Positions 21,977-34,470 of a DNA stretch of 64,000 bases are shown here, one piece after another; the first letter of the stretch is position 1; the number at the start of each line of letters is the position of its first letter. The position numbers were made by a program, and so were the translations under genes. This stretch comes from Hibiscus mutabilis. Lineage: Eukaryota > Streptophyta > Magnoliopsida > Malvales > Malvaceae. Location of the stretch: assembly GCA_019671005.1 (NCBI GenBank), contig CM033724.1, positions 24,405,786-24,469,785 of the forward strand, given 5' to 3'. The notes beneath the pieces were generated by a model that made no database searches, was not told the DNA's origin, and saw only the letters and a list, made by a program, of their open reading frames with translations.

Positions 21977-24758
21977 TGTAACACCCCAAAAATAGGCTAG
22001 AAGATTTGGGTGAATTATCATAATCGAGTTAGAATTTTGATATTAGGCTTTAGTTAATTAATTAATTTTGGAAAATAATTTGGGTTGATTAAATTGGTCT
22101 TTCATAAATTTGTTGTGGCGAATATTTTTTAAATATTTTAACGAGATTGCCAAAGGATGAAATCGAGTTTGAGTGATTTTAAATGGATCGATTTGATATT
22201 AAATTTTATAGTGACTATTTTGCAAAAGGTTGTAAAATATTCATAATGGCAATATTGTAAAAATGAATTAAAGTACTATTTTAATGGAATTATTAAATTA
22301 AATAAAGAAATATCTTTCCCTCTTGTTTTTAATAAAAGAAGTTGGCGGATATAATTTTCTAAAAGATGAGAAAGACATTCCTAAGTTTTCTCTCAACTTT
22401 CTCTCATTTTCTTCCAAACAAAACTTAGAGATTTCTTGATTCCTTAATTATTTCTACTCCAATTTCTTCTCCAATTATTTCTAAACAATTATGGATTATG
22501 GATTTTTAGTTCTACATCATCTCCACTATTTTTTTTTGTAGGAAATCAAGAAGGGAGTTCATCTTCAAGTTAGTTTTCATCAAGCAAGGTGAGAAAATGT
22601 TCTTTAATGAACTTCTACATGGTTTTGATTCTGAATCAATGATTTCTCATGCTTTGAGATAATTAAAATGAATTTTTAATGGAATTAGTGAATTTAAATG
22701 AATTTTCTAACAAATCTTTATTAGATTGTAGTAATCTAATGATTTCTATGGATTTCGAATGTTTTGTGCATCGGTAATAAAAATCTAAAGTTGATTTTGT
22801 AATTTAATTCCCGGAATTAATCTAATTGGTTGAATTTAGAAATAGATTCTTAAATGGAGTGATTGGTAGAATGGCTGATTTGAGTTTTGGGATTAAATAT
22901 TTAGGTGCAGCGGTTATGTTCGATGAGATGATCATTTGAATTAAAAGAGAACAGAGCCGTCGAACAGGGGTGTGAGTAAGGAAGTAGGCTGCCGCAAATC
23001 CAATTGGGGGATTTATATTACGCGGTGCAGCCATTACTGCCATTCTTACATATATATATATGTTGGTTGAAAAAAAGGGGGAGCTAGGTGCCGCAACACA
23101 GTGGCGTGAAATGGTACTGTTCTTTTAATTTGTGTTTATTGTCGGCGTGAAAAAAAGGGGTAAATTAAGTGGCCCAAGCCAGGCCGTCAGAAAACAAGGT
23201 TGTGTGTGTTACGAAGACGTGATTGATTAGGGAAATAGGACCGGGTTAGAATATTTATTTTATGATGGCAGGGGAAATGTTTTAATAAAGTGGTTGTTTT
23301 GGTGTGATTCCATTTATATTAACACTTGCATTTTCTTATAGAAGATGGTAAGTGTTCGGACGATTTTTGGTTAGGCGTCGAGACATTGACGTCGAAGCGT
23401 TGGCATCGAGACGATAGCAAGTTGGTGAGTGCAAATGTGTTTTGGTACTATAAAAAGGTTTGAATTATAGCTTTGGGGGTTTAGTTAAAGCCTAGCAAGC
23501 TTAGCTAAGCTCAGAAGTAAGTTTTCCCTATTTTCACCTTTTAATACCTGTTTGATATGACAATTGTTTTACGTGATTTGATTTCAAGCATGGTTGGTTA
23601 CCTACTGTTTTATACATGATTTTCCATGAGAAATGCAATGTAAATGATGTTATACATGAATGCCTATGAGGTTTGGCAAATGGTCTCCAAAAGGGAAATT
23701 TATATTGTTTTCAAATATGGTTATTGTATTGGAAAATGGTTTATATGTTGCATATGGAAAAACACTGAGGTACATGGTTAATAATGAATTATATTGGCAA
23801 GTGATGTGGTTTAAAATGTTATCGGATATAGTTGGTCGGCCATAGGATTGATAGTGCACTATAAAAAGTCGCCTTAGATGTTGAGGGGTTTATGTGTACT
23901 GAAAACTCTATCCAAGTACCCTAATGGTTGAGGTTTTATACGATACCGAAAACTCTCATTAGTGGATTATACATCTAGCCGATGAGTGCTGTTGAGGGGT
24001 TTATGTGAACCGAAAATTCCACCACGAGTACCACAACGGTGGAATGGTTTATGTGTACCGAAAACTCCCATTGGTGGACTTTGGATGATTCCGGTTGAAA
24101 TTGTATGATGTGTTGAGGGAACACTTGTTGAATATGTGTATCCGATGTAATATTTTGTAAAATGAAACTTGGTTTATAATCACTTGAAAGCCAATATAAT
24201 ATATGATGGATTATGTTGTATAATGTTAGTTTATACATGTTTTACTCTTTAAGCCTTGCATATGGGTTGTTATGCATGAAAAAGCTTAAATTGAGTGGAG
24301 CAAATAGTATTTTGCTGTTGAATCTGTGACACATGTTGCGTATGGTTTAAATATGCATGTCTTTAAAATGTAAAGTGCATGGTTTTGCAAGGCATGATAT
24401 GTTTTGGTGTAACATATGGATGGATTTGTGATGCATGAGGTTGTTATACGTAATATGTTTTGGTGAAATATATGAAAGGAATTTTGATGCGTTTGGATGT
24501 TACGCATAATACATTTTAGAAACAAATGGGAAAATACTTCGTTTTGACTAAGCATGCCTTTCACTTCAAAATTATTTGGTTTTCAAAGGAAGAAAGCAAA
24601 TTGCGTTGGCTTTATGCTTATAACTTACTTTACAATGGATGCATGGTTTATGTCGGGAGAGATGATGCTTATGGCTTGTTTAAGAATGTTTTATTCAAAT
24701 GATATGAGAATGAAAAGGTTGTTATGAAAGCATGAAGATATGTTTTGAATAAACATGT
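21977..24758 (+). repeat. Tekay-type F2 LTR, plus orientation, inserted into G1 gag
   Basis: Starts TGTAACACCCCAAAAATAGG at 21977 with no polypurine tract before it, so it is a 5' LTR (or solo LTR) that landed in G1 gag. The first 2.27 kb mirrors 1-2026 in the opposite orientation. It continues past the point where that copy leaves the window and is broken at 24758 by the Tat-like element. Its downstream part is not seen in the window. Confidence 0.8.
23860..24075 (+). repeat. Short tandem array in the F2 LTR
   Basis: Four imperfect copies built around GGTTTATGTGTACCGAAAAC, each followed by a variable stretch. The mirrored copy near 180-240 keeps only one or two units, so the copy number differs between the two F2 LTRs. 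Confidence 0.7.
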
Positions 24759-25872
24759 TGTAATCACCCAAATCCGTCTGGTGCTCTTATTTTCGGTTTT
24801 AAAGTTTCTTTTGATTTAATTTATTTTGGAAAAAACCCCTGCCCGGTTTCAAAATTAAAAATGTGAAGTTGCCACCGATCATTTAAAAAAGGTAGATTGG
24901 ACACCGAAATAAAACCAAAGATCAAAAATTCGGGTCTGGGAGTCGGTTATAGATTGGGAAAGATTAGCATCCCACACCGCCAAAAATTGGTAACTAGCCG
25001 ATTATTTAATGTCTTAGTGTTGGAAAATTCGAATTTGAGTAAAATTTAAAATATGATTCTTAAATGCATGAAAATGTTCTAAATATTTAAAGAAACTTTT
25101 TGTTATTTAGAATAATCGAGAAATCTACATCCCTTTACGCCCCGAAAATGATTTCTCAATTTTCTAAATAAAATAAAATTACCTTAAATATTATATCCTA
25201 AAATGGTAAGGATATTCTTTTATTTAGGGATGCCGAGAAAATCGCATCCATTTACGCCCGGGACACGAGTTCTCGAACTCCCTAAATAAAAGAATATTAT
25301 CTTAATTCTTAACACATATAATTACTAATATGATGCAAATTATAAAGTAACATGTAAATATATACATATATATATTTAAAAATATAACACTTTCGGTAAA
25401 ATATATTTAATATTTATATTTATCAAAAAATATCTATATATAAAGTTAATAGTTTATATATATATATATATTATTTTTACAAAAATGAGTATTTATTAGT
25501 ATTGTAAATATATACTTAAAACATGATATTTAAGATAAAATATATATGTATCATTTATTAAAAATATACCTATATATCAAGTTAGTAGTTTATATATATG
25601 TGTGTGTATTTACAAAAAAAATATGTATTATTATTTTTATATAGTAGTTAAATAAAATACTATATTATTTCACAAATATACATAAAACCTTATATATAAT
25701 ATATAAAAGTATAAAAGATATAAAAACTTTATTATAGATAGAAATATGGGCTATAGATTTAAAAACTTATATATATATACATATTTTATATATGATATTA
25801 ACATGTATAATATATAAATTACTTTGTATAATAATAATAATATATGATATACACATAACTATAATAATAATA

Positions 25873-25913
<41 letters not shown>

Positions 25914-27248
25914 CTAAGCTACTACATATAAAACATCATGAAAAAAAAGATTAAGGACTAAAATGCATTAATTATAAATCACATGGCATGAATGGAAAAT
26001 ATTATAGGACTAAAATGAAACATATCTAAAGCATAAAGAAATAAACTTAAAATAACATGAATAACATCTAGAAATTAAATACTAAAATACACTGAACAAA
26101 ATGAAATAAAACATAAATTAAAAGCTTAAAAAAATAAATAAACCATTAAAAATGACGAAAAATAAGAGGCCTAAAATTCGAAGGACCATAAACGCAATTT
26201 GAAATAGGGTAAAAACTGGATGAATGGGAGGGTAATTATCCCATTCAAAATGACGCGGATCCTCCCCGGGTATCCGGGTCACCATGAGGGTTAAGGTGCC
26301 AAAACAACACTGTTTTAGCCTTGGTCGGTTTAAAGTATTAAGATAGGTTTTTAATTTTTTGTTAAATCAGTTTAATAAAAAACATAAAACCTAAAACTAT
26401 TTCAACCTCTTCTCTTTGTAACCGTAAAACGACGACGACGGTTCCCTTCTTCACTCTCTCGTCGTTCATCGGCGACAAGCCTCCAGCGAGGGCACGACCG
26501 ACCAGGTAAGATTCAAAATCCTTTTTTTCGATTTAAAAATAACAAGAAGGTTTGATTTTGAAACTAAAAAAATAATTTTTGGTTTCGATTTAAAAGCTTA
26601 AAGATGCAAAAAAAATGAAACTTCAATCTGAATTTTTTTTATTGAATCAACACTTACATTTTTTTAAATGAAACTAAAACTCTGATTTTTTTATCTTCCC
26701 CTCTTTTTTTCGAGCTAAAAACCCCTTACAATTTTTTCTCCCCCTTTACATTTGTTTTTTATTCGAATTTTATATTCGATTTTTACAATAAAAAATATAA
26801 CAACCCCTTATATTTTCTTTGGTGCAGATTTGGAGGCCAGATTTGGGGGCGGATTTTATGAGATTGGTAGGCCAAAGGGTTAATAGGGTATGGGCAGCGT
26901 TGGGCTTGGTGATGGGGTAGGTTTTAGGGTTAATTTTAATTTAGGGTTATAGGTTAGAGTTTAGATTTACGGATAAGGTTAAGTTTTAGGGCTTCGATAA
27001 TTAAGGTTTGATTTAGGGTTTGGGTGGCTGGAGAGGTAGACGCCGTCAGGAGCAGCGGCACTGGCGGTGGCGGTAGCTAGGGTTTTGAGGTGTTTAGAGT
27101 TATTAGGGTTTTTTAGAAAATTAGGTTTTTTGGTTTTTGGGTCAGGTCGGGTTATGGGTTTGATGGGTTAGGGTTAATGGGGATTGATTTTTAGTCTGGT
27201 ATTGGGTATGGATAGGTAATAGGTTTGGGTAGAAAATGAGTTATTACA
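24759..27248 (-). repeat. 3' LTR of the Tat-like element T1
   Basis: On the minus strand it starts TGTAATAACTC at 27248 and ends ...GGGTGATTACA at 24759. The distal part contains the GACTCCCAGACCCG and GGATGCTAATCTTTCCC blocks that recall Ogre/Tat LTR ends. It is unusually AT-rich at 25320-25860 with TATATA runs and a compound microsatellite. The orientation rests on the polypurine tract at 27249; no second copy exists in the window to confirm the ends. Confidence 0.65.
25861..25911 (+). repeat. Compound microsatellite: ATA repeats then (ATG)13
   Basis: ATAATAATAATA is followed at 25873-25911 by thirteen perfect ATG units, with another ATA run just upstream. It lies in the AT-rich core of the T1 LTR and is probably length-variable between individuals. 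Confidence 0.95.
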
Positions 27249-27264
27249 GCTGCCCATCTTTGCT
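27249..27264 (-). other. Polypurine tract of T1
   Basis: Minus strand AGCAAAGATGGGCAGC immediately before TGTAATAACTC. Purine-rich with one T; it fixes the orientation of T1. Confidence 0.6.
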
Positions 27265-27754
27265 CATAGTTGCGTAACGACAATAGAGCAAAGACTAAAA
27301 ATGACCTGTTTTGTCTGGTCCAGTTGAGCTTCTCCCCTCTTGACAAATGTCTTCTTTCTTCGGTAGATCATATTTATCTTCGATGCAGGTCTTCTTTCTT
27401 GACTTGATTGATCCACCCTATCACTTTTGGGGAAGCAAAATCTTCAAAATAGTGGGTTGTCTGTTGGGGAAGCAAAATGAGTGCAACTTGCTACGTTATT
27501 GACGATGAGCTAATTCCTAAAGAAAATCTGACCCAGCTACATCACTGAAGAAGAGGCAAGGTCTACAAAATTTGATCTAGCTGCAACACTGACAAAGAGG
27601 CAGGGCCGATAGTGAAAGTTCTACTGTTTGATCGAGCTACAACTCTGTCGAAGAGGCAGTATCAGAAAATTAAAAACTTGATTCTTTTTTATTTTTTTTT
27701 CTTCTCTTTTTTTCTTTTTTTTTTGCTATTTCTTTTTTTGGGTGTATCTTCATC

Positions 27755-28315
27755 TTCTGTTGGTTGGGTGAGCCATTCCATTCGAAGTTTAAGGAGATAG
27801 GGTCTGCTGTTGTGGCTTCATCTTTTGTTAGATGGGTGATCTGCTCCATTGGAAGTTCAAGGAGATTGGATCAAGTGACCTGCTCCATTGGAAGTTCAAG
27901 GAGAAAGGATCTGATGCTGTATTTATCTTCTATTGGATGGGTGACCTGCTACATTGGAAATTCAAGGAGAAAGGATCTTATGATGTAGTTTCATCTTCTA
28001 TTGGATGAGTGGCTGCTCCATTGGAAGTTCAAGGAGATAGGGTCAGATGTTGTAGTTCATCTTCTATAGGGTGCCCTGCTCTATTGGAAGTTCAATGAGA
28101 TAGGGTCAGATGTTGTTGTTCATCTTCTATTGGGTGTCATGCTCCATTGGAAGTTCAAGGAGAAGGGATCATATGTTGTAGTTCATCTTCAATTGGATGT
28201 CCTGCTCCATTGGAAGTTCAAAGATATAGGGTCAGATGTTGTAGTTCATCTTCTATTGGGTGGGTGACCTGCTCCATTGGAAGTTCAAGGAGATAGGGTC
28301 TGATGTTGGAGTTTT
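27755..28315 (-). repeat. T1 3'-UTR tandem array, about 64-bp unit
   Basis: Nine imperfect copies recognised by the core CCATTGGAAGTTCAAGGAGA (plus strand) followed by a TTGTAGTTCATCTTCTATTGG block. Most are spaced 63-66 bp; one early interval is shorter (about 41 bp) and the first copies are more diverged. Open frames across it are repeat translations, not genes. Confidence 0.85.
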
Positions 28316-28399
28316 GTCTATTCCACAGACTTGTGTTGGTACTCATTCCGCTGCCACTCCAAGGAGATGAGACTAACGTATCTTTATTTCATTCGTTTT

Positions 28400-29505
28400 G
28401 AATGTCTAAGGCCTCCTTATGGGTTCGTGCCTTGGAAATGTTTGAAAAAAGATCCTTTCAAGGAGCCCATTTGGGTTTTCACATTGATTTTCAATTTTCT
28501 CTTTCCTTTTTTTATTTTTTATTGGTTTTTTTTCTTTTTCTCCTTTTTTTTTTATTTTTTTCTTTCTTTTTTTTGATTTTCTGATTTTTTTTCTTTGATT
28601 TTTTTATGATTTTTTCTTTTTTTCAGCTACAAAATTGATAAAATGTAAACTTAAAAGTCAGTAAATTTTGACCAAGCTATCATACCGCCGAGGAGACAAG
28701 GTCTGAAGTTTGTAAGGTTGATCCAGCTACAACACTAACGAAGAGGCAGGATCTAAAGTTTAATTTGACCAAGCTATCATACCACCGAGAAGACCAGGTC
28801 TGAAGTTCATAAGGTTGATCCAACTACAACACCGACGAAGAGGCGGGATCTAAAGTTTGATTTGACCAAGTTACCATACTGCCGAAGAGACAAGGTCTGA
28901 AGTTCAAAGTTTTGATTTGATTTTTTTACTCCTTCATGTCGAGGAAGCTGAATTATGTTGAAAAGTATTTGCTTCTTTCTCTTGTGGATTCCAAACAACC
29001 TTCTTGTTTCTCTTAGGTTCCACTTCATGTCAAGGGTACTGAAACTTGATGGAAGTGATCTTCTTCATCTTTTTTGTTTCCATGGCCTCAATTTGGATTC
29101 GTCCCTCGAACATTTTCAAAAAAGGTTCTTTTCAAGGTGCCTTTTCGGGTTTTCACCTTGTTTTTGAATTTTCTTTTTTTCTTTATTTATTATTTTTTGA
29201 AAAAAAAATCGTATTAAGGACTGGAATTTTTCAGAAGTGATTTGCTCCATCGTGTTAAGGATTCCATACCACTCTTGCCCCACTCTTTTTGTTAAGGGTG
29301 CTGGAACTTACCGATAGTGATCTGCTCCTTCAGGTCAAGGATGCCATACCACTTTTGCCTCATTCCTTTATGTCAAGGATACTGGAACTCACTGGAACAT
29401 CGTTTTAAATACCAAAGTCGTCCCTTTTGGGTTCGTGCTCTAGATATTTCCAAAAAATCTTGTTCAATGAGTCCTTTTAGGTCTCTACCTTGATTTTCTT
29501 CAATT
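28400..29505 (-). repeat. Three dispersed copies of a 90-bp repeat in the T1 3' UTR
   Basis: Copies at about 28405-28500, 29080-29175 and 29415-29505 share, on the plus strand, GGGTTCGTGCC-type starts, a run of A's, TTTCAAGGAGCCC-type middles and GGTTTTCACCTTGATTTTC-type ends. They alternate with long T-rich runs and with GTCAAGGATACTGGAACT units (29230-29400). This is consistent with a rapidly reshuffled 3' UTR. Confidence 0.65.
28655..28915 (-). repeat. T1 3'-UTR tandem array, about 97-bp unit
   Basis: About two and a half copies of a unit containing, on the plus strand, TTGACCAAGCTATCATACC, then AGACAAGGTCTGAAG, then GATCCAGCTACAACAC and GAAGAGGCAGGATCTAAAG. Diverged single units occur earlier at 27480-27665. 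Confidence 0.8.
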
Positions 29506-32212
29506 TCACATTGAGGGATCTATCTACTTGTGGTTCGGCTTCCTTTCTTGATTGAGGACTCGCCATATTTGATTTATTCCTATTTTTATACATGGCAGAG
29601 TATATACACTTGTTGATGAATGCACCCTATTTTTATGGTGTATGTTTGCAATTAACCTAAATGCTTGATGCGGAAATGAATGACATGCAATACAGTTGAC
29701 TATAGCTTGAATTTAAAAGGAATGCCTGTGACCCTAACTTGGTCATATCAGGCCTCTTAGCATTTATACCCGAAGTTCTGTTCTGTTGATTGATAAGGTC
29801 AATCTTGTCGAACGATGCCCCATTCTCTCTCAGTTTTGACTGTGTCTTTTGGAAATCACCTCTTAGGGCAAATGTCAACCTTTGAATGTTTTCTTTTCCT
29901 GAGTCATGAGTTCTATTAAGCTCACTCTTCTAATTTTGTGATGTTTGTGGACAACAATACCTCAATAATGTTCCGATTCTTCGACCCAACATGTCGAGTT
30001 TGCCTTATTTTGGACATTTAGAGTGAGAAAGTTTTAAATGAAAAAACTTGTGAATATTCATTTGTGCAAAAAACTTGTACATAATTTAAAAGAAATAATT
30101 AAATTTTTTAGAAATGTGAAATTTTGAAAATCAAAATTGAGCACTCAAATATCAAGTGCAAAAAGTACTTTTTCTTCAAATTAACAATGAGCAACCCGAA
30201 TGAAGCATATGTTTAGAGGATACCAAGGGTTACAGTGACAAAAGCACATGTGAAGTCTTTTATGGGCTATTAGGCTTCTAAGAGGAACATTTATTACACC
30301 TAATTCTTGATCTCACTAACTCACCATGCCCCATCCTTCTCTCATTTGGTGTCGATCATGCACTTGAAGTTTGACGTTCCTTGAAGAAAGGTTAACCCTT
30401 ATAGGCGGAACATAGTCTAAAGACAAAACTCAGACATCCACATATGATCAGAATGGTCTTTATAGGCTCGTTATGTAGGCTATGGCTCATGGGTATGAAA
30501 AAAGGATATACAGGCCCAAACAAGTGTTTAAGGGCAATGAAACCAAGGATCATTTCTTCTTGGCGAACTCTCAGTTCCGCACTTGCAATTTGGATGTACT
30601 TTGGTGAAATGCTTTCTTTTTCTTTCATTATTTGGATCACTTTAGACTACCCATTTTTGGGTTTTCACCCTATAGTTCATTTCTTTCTTTTGTAGCTCTA
30701 GGACATGTAGCCTTTAACCGATTTGTGTCTTGGCTCGGCATCAATCTGCCAAAGTTAATATAAGCTTCCAATTAAAACTTCATTCTTGTATTGTTGGATT
30801 TGGGTATGCTCACTTGGAGTAACATTTTTCTTTCATTCTTTGGATCACTCTAGACTGCCCATTTTTTTGGGTTTTCACCCTAGAGTTCATTTCCTTCCAT
30901 GTTTAGGAAAATGTAGCCATGGACTATTCTGCAATCCCGACTAGACATTGATTCTCGCCTCTGCTTGAGAGTAACCAATCCTCCAAGACTCTTACTCTTC
31001 CTTTATTTCACTTTTTGACTTGGAGTTTTCTCCCTTGATTACCTTAGCCTTCTTGTTGGCAATTTTCAACTGTATTTGGTCAGCTTCTTTGAGCTTAAAC
31101 TTTTCTTTCTTTGGACCCTTCTAATATTTCTCTAGCTCTTACATTGAATGTGTCTGATCTCACTTCTCGCCATAATTGAAGTGTTATCTGTGTAGCATGA
31201 TCAAGATCGGGCAGCTTTTATTTGCAAACAAAATCTTTGCCTTCTTTCCCCCAGTATAGGGGTGATCCTTGGTTTGGGTTTCATTAAAAAGAAACAATCA
31301 GGCTCAAAGGGGGACATCAATGAATATTTTCTTATTTGTGAAAGGAATTGGAGGAATGACATTCATCTTCTCACATACGGACATCTAAGTAGACTTAATG
31401 GGGTAGGAGTTTTAGTGTCAACACTTAATTCAAGACCTTAAACAGTAAATGCCTGAGAGGGGAATTCAGTCGATGGGATCTGCCTATTTTCTAAACACTC
31501 ATTTTGTTCCTTCCGCCTGCCTAAGTAGAACATAAAATCTTCACATTTGCAGTATCCTTGCAACAATTGCTTCTTTTAGACACAGGCTGTTCGAATTTGA
31601 TCATTGGATTTGAATAAAAGATACACTTGCAATTGAAATTCAAGGATCTAATAAAAATGATATGTATGTATGTTAGGAAAACAAAAACTATCTCATAATA
31701 ATGAATGAAATGTTTAAAGAATCAAAGAATGTGAATTCTTTGTCACATGGGATGTAAAATAAAGTTTATTTTATTAAAACGGGTAAACAATAGTTTTAAT
31801 AAAAACTTCTCATTTTGTTTTTCTCTTCTCTCATTTTTTATTTTTTGAAGTAAACTAAACTCACACAATTTGTGAAATGGACAAATTTCTCTAGTTCTAA
31901 AGTTATAGCGAGTCTAAAAAGCTTGCCCCATTTTTCTTCCAACTTTTTCTAGTGTGGACCTTTTCTTTTACTCCATGCTTAAAAGGATCTAATCCTAAAA
32001 TGATGGGTTTAATTGGACCTAAGTCGGATGTCCCAGGGTAAATTACCAAAAATGGTCTATGTATGCAAATGCAATATATGTAATGAAAATGTTGATGAAA
32101 GTGCAAAATGCAATAAAGATGCAATGCTGAACGTAAATATGAATGCAGAAAAGAGGTTGATTATGGAGTGAACATCTTAGAACAACTTTCATAAAAGATC
32201 ATGTTACATCAG
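29506..32212 (-). mobile_element. Unrecognised internal region of T1
   Basis: About 2.7 kb with no convincing coding on either strand; open frames are short and of odd composition. A GGATCACTTTAGACTACCC/GGGTTTTCACCCTA block near 30635-30690 is repeated near 30840-30890. By position this should hold pol of an autonomous Tat element, but no protease, RT, RNase H or integrase motif is visible. Confidence 0.4.
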
Positions 32213-33000
32213 ATATTAGAGTTACAGATAATGCGAGCTCTAGCGCCTCGCTTCTGTAACTTCTCTAAGAGCCTAGCCAACTTCTCGTTTTGTTCTGGGA
32301 GCTTATCGTTTTGAATTAATTCTGTCGCTGTATCAGCCAAGTCTTTCACCTATCGGGCAACTCTTCGTGCTTCAGCAATAATGTCCTTCATGTAGTTGTC
32401 TTTTCCTTCATCTTCTCTTAAGACTCTTGAAGCTGAAGATAACACTTCTCATTATTTTCTTTCCAGGCTTTCTTGAGACCATCCACAAGATCTTTGTACA
32501 TCACTAGAATGTTGTTACGCTCATCCACTTGCTTCTTTAGCTTTTGAATTTCAGCTTGACCACGATGTCTACATGCAAACTTATACACATGTTCAAGGTC
32601 TCAATCTTAGGTTGACTACTCCTTAGGTCTTCCTTGAGGGCAAGGTATTGATTTTTCATTGCTTGCAGATTATGGGACAAGGTACTAGCTTGTTCCTCGT
32701 TGGCCTTAGAACTTTTTTTTCCAAAATTTGACATCTCTTTTCATGTCTTTAATTCCTTCTTTCCATTGATCAAGAGTGTCACCCAAACAAATATTTTTAA
32801 AAGTCAAATGAAACTCTTCATAGTTGTCTTGCAAGCTCTTCAGTTCATTTTTTAGACAATCCCTTTCTTTCTTTGATCCACTTGCTTGAGCGTCATGCCT
32901 CGATTGACTTCCGATTTTCTTCAATTTTGGACTTCTTTGACTCCATAACTGTTGGGTGAACGATAGTTGAACCATATTGATTTTCTTTCTCGAATTTCCA
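32213..33000 (-). pseudogene. Coiled-coil ORF remnant of T1 (C-terminal part)
   Basis: On the minus strand, fragments in successive frames: KKERDCLKNELKSLQDNYEE, a FKNICLGDTLDQWKEGIKDM block, HNLQAMKNQYLALKEDLRSS, and the end AEARRVAR...DKLPEQNEKLARLLEKLQKRG with a stop near 32213. Heptad-like Leu, Lys and Glu patterns mark a coiled coil. I recall the same GKTSEQW.QEI and coiled-coil arrangement from an extra ORF of Tat-like elements in cotton; this is from memory, not a search. Its function is unknown. The N-terminal part is missing, as the frame is joined at about 33000 to gag sequence. Confidence 0.55.
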
Positions 33001-34020
33001 CATGTTGCACTCTAGGAGGTTCTAAACTTGACGCTTAAAGGCGGTACAATTTTCAATTAAATGCCCCTAATTCCAGCATGATACTCACAATGAGCTTCGG
33101 CTTTATACCATTTAGGGTGCGGTGGTTTTATAGGTGTGAGGTGACATGGGACCACCAACCGCGCCTCCAACAATTACAGATATAGCTCTCCATAATATAT
33201 AGGTATAGGATCGAAGGGACCATTGGTTCGTGTCTTTTGGACGCTAGATGATGATGACTCAAAAAGCTGGACACTATAATTTGAACTCTATCCCGGGTAC
33301 CAGATTTGGCTCCTCTTCGTATGCTCTGGTGCACTAGTATTGGTTAGGCTTTTAGAAGCTTCAAGGATTCCTTCTTCAAAACTCAGTAGTCATTCTTCGA
33401 CAAGGCTTATGACTTTGTTCCTTAGAGCTCTGAAATTTTTGGTAGTATGACCTGTACCTCTTACATAATAGTTACATCTATCCTTGTTGTCAGACCCTTT
33501 AGGAAAAGGAGGTTCTTTTGGCTTCGATTGGACTAGAGTCACAAGTCCCTTCTTAACCAGTATCAGGAGTAGATCTACGTATGCCATCAAAATTTGAAAT
33601 GTTTTCTTTTATTTTTCTCTTCTTTGGCTCACCCCCAGTTTCTTTGAAATTGAAGCCTTTGCATCTTCGTGTGTCTTGATGTCGATCGCAATGGGGCATC
33701 GACTTTTGGGTTTATCAGAATCATCTTGTTCAGATATGAGGTCTTGATTGGTGGCCACCATACTTTGGCTTTTATTCAACTCGTCCTTCTCTCCTTACTC
33801 ACCAGGCTTTTTCTTTTTCGACATATTAGTCATCATACTCATCATTTCTGCAATCTGTCTTTTCTACTCCTGCACTTCACTAATTTCGGTAGTGGCGTAG
33901 GCATACTCTGGTACGTCCAACATGTAAATCTCGGAAGAAAGACTTCTCACCTCTTATGGTGGCCCTTCAAGGCACTTCCCTATATCTGTGGTCTTGTCTA
34001 TCAAAGCACTTGACCCTTTT
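33001..34020 (-). pseudogene. gag remnant of T1 with zinc-knuckle-like motifs
   Basis: Minus strand: LDVPEYAYATTEISEVQE and QIAEMMSMMTNMSKKKK near 33830-33950; a knuckle-like CNYYVRGTGHTTKNFRALRN near 33430-33480 with a Cys replaced; FDPIPIYYGELY, then PPHPKWYKAEAHCEYHAGIRG near 33070-33120. The PKWYDANA.CEYHAG type motif is characteristic of Tat-lineage gag. Stops and frameshifts are frequent. In minus orientation gag comes before the coiled-coil ORF, the reverse of the order I expect, so the piece is probably rearranged. Confidence 0.6.
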
Positions 34021-34179
34021 ATTATGAAAGCCTCCTTAATCATAGATCACTCTTGAATCAACACCCCTTTTTATGTCATATATATGCATTGCAAAAAGAC
34101 AAAAACATAGAAAACAAAAAAATGGTCAGTACACGTGTACCAAAAATGAAAACAAGAATAAGTATGTAAGTACTATAGA

Positions 34180-34470
34180 GTAAATATGTACAACCTACCC
34201 GAGCATAATTTTCTACCCGGCACAATAAACAGAGTCCTACCCGACATGATTTCTACCTGGCATGTTTTTATTTACAAAAAGAAAGATCTTACCCCACATG
34301 GTATCTACCCACAAGCTTTCATTCTGAAAAAATCTACCCAGTATGATCTCTACCCGACACATTATTAATCACAAAAAAAAAGATCCTACCCGGCATATTA
34401 TTATTCACAGAAAGAAAGATCCTACCTGGCATGATTTTTACCCGGCATATTATTCAAGAAATAAATTTAA
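34180..34470 (-). repeat. Tandem array with TACCCGGCAT core
   Basis: Four to five imperfect units of about 60-65 bp with plus-strand cores GATCCTACCCGGCATGATTT and CTACCCGGCATATTATTCAC and an AAAAAGAAAGATC link. It lies on the 5' side of T1 gag, unlike the other T1 arrays. Confidence 0.75.

Noticed and set aside
24759..27248. Reading the T1 LTR as a plus-strand 5' LTR (it also starts TGTAATCACCC on the plus strand)
   Set aside because: The purine tract lies just inside the right end on the minus strand, the coding remnants are on the minus strand, and no PBS follows on the plus strand.
27612..28584. Open frames with Phe/Leu-rich hydrophobic ends near 27.6-28.6 kb, as possible small membrane proteins
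   Set aside because: The hydrophobic stretches are translations of T-rich runs in the T1 3' UTR and the rest is the 64-bp repeat.
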